Shown piece after piece: positions 1-5,983 of a DNA stretch of 6,054 nt. Origin of the DNA: Methanosarcinales archaeon (GTDB lineage Archaea > Halobacteriota > Methanosarcinia > Methanosarcinales > Methanosarcinaceae); the NCBI GenBank assembly GCA_012329085.1, contig JAAXQB010000210.1, forward strand, positions 1-6,054, written 5' to 3'. The position numbers and the translations under genes are program-made. The stretch's first letter is position 1; every line of letters starts with the position of its first letter. The notes beneath the pieces are model-generated. The model was not told where the DNA came from. It did not search any database and saw nothing but the letters and a program-made list of their open reading frames with translations.

Positions 1-81
1 ATTAAAGCAAACTGTTTTGAATCTGAATGCCTTGTTTCAGGACATGATCATTGTGAATTTGTAGTTTTAATTGAGAATTGA
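1..81 (+). CDS. C-terminal end of a probable V4R-domain protein (partial)
   Basis: The first frame is open from the left edge through 26 codons to a TGA at 79-81; the start lies outside the window. The residues include SECLVSGHDHCEFVVLIEN, with the pattern Cys-x4-Gly-x3-Cys-x-Phe followed by hydrophobic residues. This resembles the end of V4R (4-vinyl reductase) domains, small-molecule or metal-binding modules found in many archaeal and some bacterial regulators, where conserved Cys residues and a CxF motif close the domain. The gene converges on the hsd operon and is followed within 20 bases by a strong terminator, which supports it as a real gene end. The family call rests on only 26 residues and is tentative; the function of the whole protein cannot be told from this fragment. 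Confidence 0.55.
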   Translation: MKANCFESECLVSGHDHCEFVVLIEN

Positions 82-95
82 GTAACTTATTCTTT

Positions 96-141
96 TTGAA
101 TTTATGGATAAATTTTGTCCAATAAATTCAATCTTTTTTTT
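96..141 (+). terminator. Intrinsic-type terminator of the left-edge gene
   Basis: A perfect 10-bp stem (TTGAATTTAT at 96-105 with ATAAATTCAA at 122-131) continues across a one-base A bulge at 121 into GGA/TCC (106-108 with 118-120). It is followed by a run of eight T at 134-141. It starts 15 bases after the TGA of the plus-strand gene, and the hairpin plus U-run points to termination of that gene. The T-run alone could also act as an archaeal oligo-T terminator. Confidence 0.75.
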
Positions 142-144
142 ATA

Positions 145-165
145 GCACATTCAGAATGAATGTGC
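145..165 (+). repeat. GAA-loop hairpin, copy 1 (plus orientation)
   Basis: Perfect 9-bp inverted repeat: GCACATTCA (145-153), loop GAA (154-156), TGAATGTGC (157-165). It is preceded by ATA and followed by GATTG. It is the same length, with the same loop and flanks, as the hairpin at 257-277. The two differ at three stem positions, each compensated on the opposite arm. It lies after the T8 terminator, so it is probably not part of the transcript of the left-edge gene. Confidence 0.8.
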
Positions 166-189
166 GATTGTATATAACTTGTAAATATG

Positions 190-210
190 TGTTTCTTGGA
201 AAAAGAAATA
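190..210 (+). repeat. Weak 21-base hairpin with GAA centre
   Basis: TGTTTCTTG (190-198), GAA (199-201) and AAAGAAATA (202-210) form an imperfect stem of seven Watson-Crick pairs, one G-T pair and a mismatched loop-closing pair. It has the same geometry as the nearby perfect hairpins but does not share their arm sequence, so membership in the family is doubtful. Read on the minus strand it is a pyrimidine-rich tract including TTTCTTTTTCC, which could contribute to terminating the hsd operon transcript. Confidence 0.35.
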
Positions 211-217
211 TGTAAAC

Positions 218-238
218 ACTCATTTTTTCAAAATGAGT
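218..238 (-). repeat. GAA-loop hairpin, copy 2 (minus orientation)
   Basis: Perfect 9-bp inverted repeat ACTCATTTT (218-226), TTC (227-229), AAAATGAGT (230-238). On the minus strand the loop reads GAA, the 5' arm is ACTCATTTT, the preceding bases are ATA and the following bases are GTTT, matching the layout of the plus-orientation copies. It may also act in 3'-end formation of the hsdR transcript, since the minus-strand sequence after it becomes T-rich. Confidence 0.75.
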
Positions 239-256
239 TATAGGACATTCTTGATA

Positions 257-277
257 GCTCGTTCGGAACGAACGAGC
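257..277 (+). repeat. GAA-loop hairpin, copy 3 (plus orientation)
   Basis: Perfect 9-bp inverted repeat GCTCGTTCG (257-265), GAA (266-268), CGAACGAGC (269-277). It is preceded by ATA and followed by GTTGG. It is the most GC-rich stretch of the spacer. Compared with the hairpin at 145-165, stem positions 3, 5 and 9 are changed together with their partners, so base pairing rather than primary sequence has been kept. Confidence 0.8.
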
Positions 278-283
278 GTTGGA

Positions 284-299
284 GAAAATCTTGATTTTC
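284..299. repeat. Short hairpin in the convergent spacer
   Basis: GAAAAT (284-289) and ATTTTC (294-299) form a 6-bp stem around the tetraloop CTTG. It differs in loop and arm sequence from the neighbouring GAA-loop hairpins. It could be incidental in such AT-rich DNA, or a minor part of the termination region between the two converging transcripts. Confidence 0.35.
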
Positions 300-303
300 G
301 ACA

Positions 304-363
304 GCTCATTTGGAACATTCTGTGCGTTTGCTCATTTGGAACATTCTGTGCGTTTGCTCATTT
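304..363 (+). repeat. 26-bp tandem direct repeat, 2.3 copies
   Basis: Two identical 26-bp units (304-329 and 330-355) are followed by the first eight bases of a third (356-363, GCTCATTT), which ends 10 bases before the hsdR stop codon at 374-376. Each unit begins GCTCATTTGGAAC and ends TGTGCGTTT. It looks like a degenerate GAA-loop hairpin: the 5' arm and GAA are kept, but the 3' arm (CATTCTGTGC) no longer pairs fully. The exact identity of the two units suggests a recent duplication. Confidence 0.85.
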
Positions 364-373
364 TTGAAGAGAA

Positions 374-3300
374 TCATTCAATTTCGTATTCATCTTTCTT
401 TTCAGCAACTGCCATCATAGGCTTATTTTCAATTGAATACATTACAGATTTATTTTTAGATATATGGTTATCAATAGATTTTTTATTCTTATTGAATTCA
501 TGATACATTAAATCAAAAACACAATCTTTTAATTTTGATTTTAGTTTATCATTATCTACTAACTTTCTATAAAATTTCATATTGCTATTAAGTAATCCCG
601 TCATCTCTTGATTAAAATATTTATCAAATATTGCTTTAACATTTTCTTTTGAATTGTATTCCATTCTATTTAAAAGTTCAGTATTTTCTAATAAATTATC
701 TTTTACTCTTTTTAGAAATATTTTATCATTATTATTGAAATCAGTCCCAAATGCGTCATTTAACAATTGAATAATTTTAGATAATTTCACATTAATATCT
801 GCTGCAAATTCTCCAACTCCTGCTGTAATAGGCAACAATTCATCCTCAGATTGCAATTTTAATTCTTTTTCTCCTTTATTTACTATTTTATATGAATCCA
901 TATCAACATCCTCTAAAACATTGAATGGCAATGGATTATTTATTGATGGTAATTTTTTAATCAAAAATTTATTAAATAAAAACATTTTTTCTAAATTAAT
1001 GTCAGAAAAAGGCATCAATTGGGATAAAAATGAATATATGCTTTGGTATCTTTTTAAAGTCTTTTTAAATTCAACTTGGTCTTTTTTAGTCTTATTTTTA
1101 AATTCACGAACTTGGGAACTTAAAAGATTGTGAAGTTTTGGTTGCGATGCTTCATTTTTCCATGCTTTTATGAATGCATCTATGTCGGTTTGATCAAATA
1201 TTTGGTAATCCATTAACTTTTCTTCAAGATCGTATAATTTATGAGGGTCAGTCCCTTCTTTTAAGAAAGTTGTTTCATAGTATGGTTGAAATGCTTTTTG
1301 TATAACTTCGGTTTGATTTGCAAAATCCAATATTAAAGTATCATTTTTATTTGGTGGATAAATTCTATTTATTCTACTTAATGTTTGAACGGCTGTAATT
1401 CCATTTAATGGCTTATCTACATACATAGTGTGAAGCAGAGGCTGATCAAACCCTGTTTGATATTTATTTGCCACAATTAAAATTTTATATGGTTCTTCAC
1501 AAAATGCAACTTCAATTGTTTTTCTAACAATTAAATCATTCATATTGTTTTCAGTATATTCTTGCTCATCATGTTTTACCATTCCAGAAAATGCAACAAG
1601 TGTTTTTAGAGAATAATTATTTTCTTTTATTAATTTATCAAAAGCTTTTTTATATAATACTGCATGGAGTCTTGAACGGGTTACAACCATTGCCCGCCCT
1701 TTATTTTTAATTTTATGACGCGTAGAATTCATAAAATGATTAAGCATAATATCAGTTTTTTGAGCAATTGCATATGGGTGCTTTTCAACAAAATTTCTCA
1801 ATAACATTTTAGACTTTCTTTCATCATATTCTGGATCGTCAATTACTTTTTTTACAAGTTTAAAATAAGTTGCATAAGTTAAATAATATTTTAACACATC
1901 TAATATAAAACCCTCTTCTATTGCCTGTTTCATAGAATATGTATGGAATGGATAAAATTCTCCTTTGTCATTTTGTTTTCCAAACATTTCAAGAGTTTTA
2001 TTTTTAGGTGTTGCAGTAAAGGCAAAGAAACTCACATTTTTTAAATTTCTATAAGATTCAACTTCCAATAAAATTTCTTCTTCAAGTTCATTTTCAATAT
2101 CTCTATCCATTGCTTCAGCTTCTTCAAGACTATTTGTTGAAAGAATTTGTCTCATATTTCTTGCCATTGCTCCTGTTTGAGAGGAATGTGCTTCGTCAAT
2201 AATAACTGCGTAATTTCTTTTAGGCAAATCTTTTACTTCTTCAAGAATATATGGGAATTTATGTAAAGTAGTCACAACAATATTACTTCCTGATTTCATA
2301 GCTTCTTTTAGGTCTTTTGATGATTTATTTTCATCAATCACATCCACTATTCCTCTTACTTTTTCTATTGTTTGAACTTGTCTTTGTAGTTGTTTATCTA
2401 TTACTTTTCTATCTGAAATAACGATAACCATATCATAAATTCTATTATCCAATTCGTTGAATTTATTTATTAATCCATGGGATAGCCATGCAATAGTTTT
2501 TGTTTTTCCTGACCCTGCACTATGCTCTATTAAATAATTTTTACTTGGTTTTGCATCTTCTAAAAGTTTATTTACACAATCGAGTTGATGATATCTTGGA
2601 AAAATTGGAAATTTTTTATCATTATTTTTTTCAATATAAACAAAATTATTGATTAATTTTGAAAGTTTATTTATTTGTAAAATATCGTTGTATAGGTATG
2701 CTGTTTTATAATCGTTTTTAACTTCTGGATTGTCAAGGAATTTATTAAATGGTAAAAATCTTGTTTTCAATCCTTCTAATTTTGTAGCCATAAATACTTT
2801 TTCATCACTCATTGCAAAATGAACAAAGCAATTTTTAAATAATTTTTCCCTATAATCTCTATCATTTTTATATTGTTTTATTGCTTGTTCTACGCCTTGC
2901 GAAAAAGTATTTTTCAATTCTATTGTAATTATTGGAAGTCCATTGATAAAGAAACTTAAATCTATTCTATTTCCTTTTTCTTTATCTTGATATTCTAATT
3001 CATCAATGATTGAAAATATATTTTTTTCAAAATTTTCTGTTAATTCTGGATTTTTCTTGTTGTTTGGTCTTGGGTAAAATATTTGAAAATAACAGCCAAC
3101 ATCCTTAAAGCCATTTCTTAAAATATTGATAGTTCCTTTTTTATCAATTTCTGTTGTTAATCTGTAAAAGAACTTTTGTTCTGCTTTATCTCCATAAACT
3201 TTTTGGAATTTTTTCCATGATTTTTCTTGGGTATTTTGAATAAATTTTAAAGTAAGTTCTGGGTCAAGGCAAGTTGCTTTATTATAACAGTTTGTTTTTC

Positions 3301-3376
3301 TGTGGTGGTATCCTGTGCTAACTAAGTGTGCAATAATATCATTTTGAAATGCTTTTTCTGTTGTGTTAGTTGCCAT
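374..3376 (-). CDS. hsdR: Type I restriction enzyme R subunit (HsdR)
   Basis: This 1000-residue protein has the usual full length for HsdR, the subunit that translocates and cleaves DNA in the cytoplasmic R2M2S complex. Residues 1-230 form the nuclease domain, with the PD-(D/E)xK signature D139 and E153-x-K155 (ITIELKN). The helicase/translocase follows: Walker A HSAGSGKT at 285-292, DEAH at 394-397, TATP at 454-457 and motif VI QTLSRINR at 664-671. The last ~270 residues are Lys-rich and probably helical, as expected for assembly on HsdM/HsdS. All key residues are intact and there is no frameshift. The ATG at 3374-3376 comes one base after the TAA of the upstream gene; the leader is A-rich with no clear Shine-Dalgarno, so translation probably depends on coupling. 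Family assignment is secure; the recognition site cannot be inferred. Confidence 0.97.
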   Translation of the reverse strand: MATNTTEKAFQNDIIAHLVSTGYHHRKTNCYNKATCLDPELTLKFIQNTQEKSWKKFQKVYGDKAEQKFFYRLTTEIDKKGTINILRNGFKDVGCYFQIFYPRPNNKKNPELTENFEKNIFSIIDELEYQDKEKGNRIDLSFFINGLPIITIELKNTFSQGVEQAIKQYKNDRDYREKLFKNCFVHFAMSDEKVFMATKLEGLKTRFLPFNKFLDNPEVKNDYKTAYLYNDILQINKLSKLINNFVYIEKNNDKKFPIFPRYHQLDCVNKLLEDAKPSKNYLIEHSAGSGKTKTIAWLSHGLINKFNELDNRIYDMVIVISDRKVIDKQLQRQVQTIEKVRGIVDVIDENKSSKDLKEAMKSGSNIVVTTLHKFPYILEEVKDLPKRNYAVIIDEAHSSQTGAMARNMRQILSTNSLEEAEAMDRDIENELEEEILLEVESYRNLKNVSFFAFTATPKNKTLEMFGKQNDKGEFYPFHTYSMKQAIEEGFILDVLKYYLTYATYFKLVKKVIDDPEYDERKSKMLLRNFVEKHPYAIAQKTDIMLNHFMNSTRHKIKNKGRAMVVTRSRLHAVLYKKAFDKLIKENNYSLKTLVAFSGMVKHDEQEYTENNMNDLIVRKTIEVAFCEEPYKILIVANKYQTGFDQPLLHTMYVDKPLNGITAVQTLSRINRIYPPNKNDTLILDFANQTEVIQKAFQPYYETTFLKEGTDPHKLYDLEEKLMDYQIFDQTDIDAFIKAWKNEASQPKLHNLLSSQVREFKNKTKKDQVEFKKTLKRYQSIYSFLSQLMPFSDINLEKMFLFNKFLIKKLPSINNPLPFNVLEDVDMDSYKIVNKGEKELKLQSEDELLPITAGVGEFAADINVKLSKIIQLLNDAFGTDFNNNDKIFLKRVKDNLLENTELLNRMEYNSKENVKAIFDKYFNQEMTGLLNSNMKFYRKLVDNDKLKSKLKDCVFDLMYHEFNKNKKSIDNHISKNKSVMYSIENKPMMAVAEKKDEYEIE

Positions 3377-3377
3377 T

Positions 3378-4199
3378 TTATTCTAATTCTTTTTTCTTTT
3401 TAATGTTTAAATAGTTATCTTTTGATAAAACTTTCTTTCCTGTTTCTTTTTCTAGTTCTAATCTAGCATTTTTAGCTATGGTTCCACCTTTTTTAGATAC
3501 TTTCTTTAATTGATTAAATCCTTTTGAATCTTGTGTTTGAGTTATTTCAGTAGTAGCTCTTTCGCCAAGCATTGTAAAAATTAGTTCTAAATCAGACATG
3601 TGGTCTCTAAGATTGGTTTTTGATTGTTTTGGAAGATTTTTTAGTTTTTTATGTTCTTGAATAGGAATGTTAAAAGTTGCTTTATGAATTTCATTTGTTA
3701 AGATTGCAAAATCTTTATGTTCTTTGACCCCTCTTTCTTTCCATTCATCAGTAAGATTTTGTCTTATGGCAATACCTCTAAGTCTTTTATCAACCCAATC
3801 TTTAGGATATCCTTTTAATCCATAGTATTCTTTAACCCTATCTTGAGCAATTTCAGGATTTTCAATTTCTTCAATTCTTTCTTGTGCTAATTGTGATAAC
3901 CATTGTTTAAAAGGTTCAGCCCTTTTTGATGGAATTGATTGAATTATTCTAAAAATGCCTTTTATATTAGCACAATTCATTCGTTGTTTTCCACCAGTTG
4001 TTTTGACTTCAAGGGTATGGACAATTTGTCCCCACCCTTCAAAAAGTCCTAAATCTCTCTTTTTTATCTTATTTAAGTAATCTTTAGGATTTTTACTTTC
4101 AGTAATAGCATAAACAACATCTTCTATAACATAATACCAATCTTCATTATGCCAAGTTCTTCTTATCCTTTTATCATCAAAAACAACTAGTTTGTTCAT
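3378..4199 (-). CDS. Bro-N / DinD-like protein within the hsd operon
   Basis: A 273-residue protein with two recognisable parts. Residues ~1-105 resemble the Bro-N (phage antirepressor/BRO) domain: WYYVIEDVVYAI, then KQRMNCANIKGIFRIIQSIPS and FKQWL. Residues ~150-262 match the C-terminal part of E. coli DinD: HKDFAILTNEIHKATF, LPKQSKTNLRDHMSDLELIF, ERATTEI and ending KETGKKV. Total length is nearly that of E. coli DinD (274). That protein is an SOS-induced factor reported to inhibit RecA strand exchange; whether this one does so is unknown. Its ATG overlaps the hsdS stop (ATGA, 4196-4199) and is preceded by GAGGG at a spacing of 8. One base separates its TAA from hsdR. It may modulate restriction or repair during DNA damage or phage attack, but that is inference from position. 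No transposase or phage structural gene is nearby. Confidence 0.85.
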   Translation of the reverse strand: MNKLVVFDDKRIRRTWHNEDWYYVIEDVVYAITESKNPKDYLNKIKKRDLGLFEGWGQIVHTLEVKTTGGKQRMNCANIKGIFRIIQSIPSKRAEPFKQWLSQLAQERIEEIENPEIAQDRVKEYYGLKGYPKDWVDKRLRGIAIRQNLTDEWKERGVKEHKDFAILTNEIHKATFNIPIQEHKKLKNLPKQSKTNLRDHMSDLELIFTMLGERATTEITQTQDSKGFNQLKKVSKKGGTIAKNARLELEKETGKKVLSKDNYLNIKKKKELE

Positions 4200-5455
4200 A
4201 CTACAAACCCTCTTACATCAACTTTGCCAGTTACGACATGATTGATTAATGATTTTTTGTATTCTTCCATTAAGGTGATTTTTTCTTGGATTTTTTTGAT
4301 TGTTTGGTTGATTTTTTTTGTGTGGTAGTCTAGGTGGTTTACTATTTTTGTTTGTTCTTCATTCCTTTTTGGGTAAGTCATTGAAAAATTTAGAAACATT
4401 GGAAGTCTTAAACTATCTACGGTTGATTTAGCATTATATTTTAACATTTCTTTTATTAAATTATTTTTAAGATAATAAAAAATATATTTTCCCAAAAGTT
4501 CTTTGAAATTAGTAATAACATAAACTCTTTGATGAGCATCAAATTTTCCAACATAATGATGAAAGACCTTTCCAACTCCAACACCATCTCCTGCAGTTAA
4601 TACTGCTTCACAATTAAAAGTATAAGTGTTAAGTCTCTCAATTGTTTGAGACCTTACAAAAAAAGGATATTTTCCATCAGGAAGATGGTCTTCGGTATTT
4701 TTATCGCCTGTTTTAATTTTTGCAATAAATTTTAATTTCTTTACTTCCCACCCTTCAGGTATCTCCCCAATCCAATCAATCCCGCTTTCTTTCATCTTTG
4801 CGTTTTTATCAAGTCCTTTTGTTACAACATGATTGATTAATGCAATTCTTTTTTCTTTTAAGAGTTCAATTAATTTCTTGTCTTTTTTGATAGTTTGATT
4901 TATTTTTTGGGTTTTCTTGTCAAGGAAAGTTGCTATTGTGGTTTGTTCTTTGTATGTTTCAGGAACGACATGTTTTGCAAATCCTATCAAGTCTTTATTG
5001 AATAATTTAGCACCATATATATTTTCAAATCCATTTTCTTCAAAATCTTGTTTTAATATATATTTTAAAAAATTTAAATTAATTTTTTTATTTTGTAAAA
5101 AAGATGCAATCGCTTCATTAGTATACAAATCAACATTTGAAAATGAAACATATCCTACACTTAATTTAAAACTAAATAATAATGAGCCTTTTGGTATTTT
5201 TTTAACATTCGAGTTAATTATTCCCTCTTTTGAAATCATACTTTTTGTTTCAATTATTAAAGGGTTATTTTTCATATCTGCAATCGAAACCCATAAATTA
5301 TCTCCGTCATAATATTCTTCTTTACCAGTTGCAGGTGTTCCCCCTATTTCAAACCTCAAATTATCTTTGATTTTTCTTATTTTCCAATCTTCCGGAATCT
5401 CTCCAATCCATTGAACTCCTGAATCTTTATATTTTGGATATGATTTGAGTTTCAT
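4196..5455 (-). CDS. hsdS: Type I restriction-modification specificity subunit (HsdS)
   Basis: This 419-residue protein has the standard two-half structure of HsdS. TRD1 is about residues 22-165, with GGTPATG at 38-44 and LWVSIADM at 54-61. The central conserved helix spans ~166-215, TRD2 ~235-362 (with YPFFVRSQ and FDAHQRVYV), and the distal conserved helix ~366-410. The halves are internally repeated: SGVQWIGEIPEDW (12-24) with SGIDWIGEIPEGW (224-236), and KINQTIKK plus LINHVVT in both helices. The TRDs themselves are unlike each other, so the protein should read an asymmetric bipartite site. HsdS holds HsdM and HsdR on DNA. The ATG overlaps the upstream TGA (ATGA, 5452-5455), and no Shine-Dalgarno is visible before it, which suggests termination-reinitiation. 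Both halves are intact. The methylation specificity cannot be read from sequence alone. Confidence 0.97.
   Translation of the reverse strand: MKLKSYPKYKDSGVQWIGEIPEDWKIRKIKDNLRFEIGGTPATGKEEYYDGDNLWVSIADMKNNPLIIETKSMISKEGIINSNVKKIPKGSLLFSFKLSVGYVSFSNVDLYTNEAIASFLQNKKINLNFLKYILKQDFEENGFENIYGAKLFNKDLIGFAKHVVPETYKEQTTIATFLDKKTQKINQTIKKDKKLIELLKEKRIALINHVVTKGLDKNAKMKESGIDWIGEIPEGWEVKKLKFIAKIKTGDKNTEDHLPDGKYPFFVRSQTIERLNTYTFNCEAVLTAGDGVGVGKVFHHYVGKFDAHQRVYVITNFKELLGKYIFYYLKNNLIKEMLKYNAKSTVDSLRLPMFLNFSMTYPKRNEEQTKIVNHLDYHTKKINQTIKKIQEKITLMEEYKKSLINHVVTGKVDVRGFVV
4208..4212 (-). promoter_or_regulatory. Ribosome binding site of the dinD-like gene
   Basis: GAGGG on the minus strand, inside the last codons of hsdS, lies eight bases before the ATG at 4197-4199. 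It is the only clear Shine-Dalgarno at an internal junction of this operon. The dinD-like gene may therefore be translated independently of hsdS, whereas hsdS and hsdR seem to depend on coupling. Confidence 0.5.
4230..4251 (-). repeat. hsdS internal direct repeat, distal copy
   Basis: This 22-base segment encodes the LINHVVT part of the distal conserved helix. It matches 4821-4842 in the central helix at 21 of 22 positions, the only difference being G versus A at the sixth plus-strand base. Such repeats in hsdS genes are sites where target-recognition halves can be exchanged by recombination. Confidence 0.85.
4821..4842 (-). repeat. hsdS internal direct repeat, central copy
   Basis: Partner of the repeat at 4230-4251, in the same orientation 591 bases away. 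It encodes the LINHVVT part of the central conserved helix between TRD1 and TRD2. Recombination between the two copies would remove TRD2 and fuse TRD1 to the distal end, giving a half-length HsdS. Confidence 0.85.
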
Positions 5456-5877
5456 TCGTTTGGTATTAATAACTTGCTAAACAAAGTTAATGTTGCTCCA
5501 ATTAAAGTTCCTAGTAAAAATGTGAAGTTTGAACCATCTACCCTATCATTAAATACTAATATTGCAGTTGGAACTATAACTAAAGCAATTATCCCTATAA
5601 ATATAATCATACCCCATTTAAATTTAGGCTTTTCTATTTTTTGTTGATTTTCTAAATATTTTTCTAAAATGGGCAAACCTTTTTCAAGTAAAATGTGATA
5701 TACTTTTATTTTTTCCACTTCCACTTCAGAATTTTTTGATTTGCTATCAGTAACTTCATATTCTTTGCACTCTTCTGTGATGTTTTCACTAGTTTTTGTG
5801 GATTTTTCGAAATCCTTTTTAATATTAGTTTTACTATTTAATTGCACTGTGTGTTGATTGTTGTTGTCTTCCGGCAT
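5452..5877 (-). CDS. Small two-helix membrane protein at the head of the hsd operon
   Basis: I do not recognise the family. The first ~55 residues are hydrophilic, rich in Asn, Lys, Glu, Ser and Thr, and probably disordered. A charged amphipathic stretch follows (about EKIKVYHILLEKGL to ENQQKIEKPK, possibly coiled coil), then two predicted membrane helices (WGMIIFIGIIALVIVPTAI and NFTFLLGTLIGATLTLF) joined by FNDRVDGS, ending PNE. There is no signal peptide and no catalytic motif. Its TGA overlaps the hsdS ATG, so it is built into the operon. I chose the ATG at 5875-5877, 10 bases after a G7 tract; a TTG two codons upstream (5881-5883) has a spacing of 4 and is possible. The layout loosely recalls DUF2335-type or other two-helix proteins near defence genes, but without a motif match. 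A membrane tether or effector role is speculation. Confidence 0.8.
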   Translation of the reverse strand: MPEDNNNQHTVQLNSKTNIKKDFEKSTKTSENITEECKEYEVTDSKSKNSEVEVEKIKVYHILLEKGLPILEKYLENQQKIEKPKFKWGMIIFIGIIALVIVPTAILVFNDRVDGSNFTFLLGTLIGATLTLFSKLLIPNE

Positions 5878-5887
5878 TTCCAAACAT

Positions 5888-5894
5888 CCCCCCC
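5888..5894 (-). promoter_or_regulatory. G7 tract acting as probable ribosome binding site
   Basis: On the minus strand AGGGGGGG sits 10 bases before ATG 5877 and 4 before TTG 5883, and can pair with the CCUCC anti-Shine-Dalgarno using G-U pairs. A seven-base G run is striking in such AT-rich DNA. A more canonical AAGGAG lies upstream at 5910-5915, nine bases before a TTG (5898-5900). That TTG is out of frame with the membrane-protein gene at the present tract length. Confidence 0.5.
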
Positions 5895-5940
5895 TATCAA
5901 TTCTTAAATCTCCTTAATATACTTTTTAAATATCAGCTTC

Positions 5941-5983
5941 AATACTTTATAATACCATTGGTAAAACATATTTATAAAATATT
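5941..5983 (-). promoter_or_regulatory. Candidate promoter region of the hsd operon
   Basis: The 177 bases before the first operon gene carry no convincing coding sequence. On the minus strand two TATA-like boxes are visible: TTTATAAATA (5978 to 5969, within a 15-base palindrome at 5968-5982) and TATTATAAAG (5954 to 5945). If archaeal, either would place the transcript start about 25 bases downstream, leaving a leader of roughly 45-70 bases. No clear BRE, nor a bacterial -35/-10 pair, is obvious, and AT-rich DNA gives such boxes by chance. Confidence 0.3.

Noticed and set aside
145..363. CRISPR-like array of short repeats
   Set aside because: The units are divergent, occur in both orientations, have irregular spacing, and the identical ones are adjacent with no spacers. 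No cas gene is present.
279..503. Plus-strand reading frame starting in the spacer and running into hsdR
   Set aside because: It is antisense to the well-supported hsdR 3' end, begins inside the tandem repeats, and its protein shows no family features.
921..1133. Plus-strand reading frame of 70 codons
   Set aside because: It lies wholly antisense inside hsdR and has no recognisable motif or convincing ribosome binding site.
374..3376. HsdR as a BREX, DISARM or other standalone helicase-nuclease
   Set aside because: The N-terminal PD-(D/E)xK nuclease, the helicase motifs, the length and the adjacent hsdS are all as expected for a type I R subunit.
4917..5312. Plus-strand reading frame of 131 codons
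   Set aside because: It is antisense to TRD1 of hsdS. The length is explained by the AT-rich composition, and the product looks like random hydrophobic sequence.
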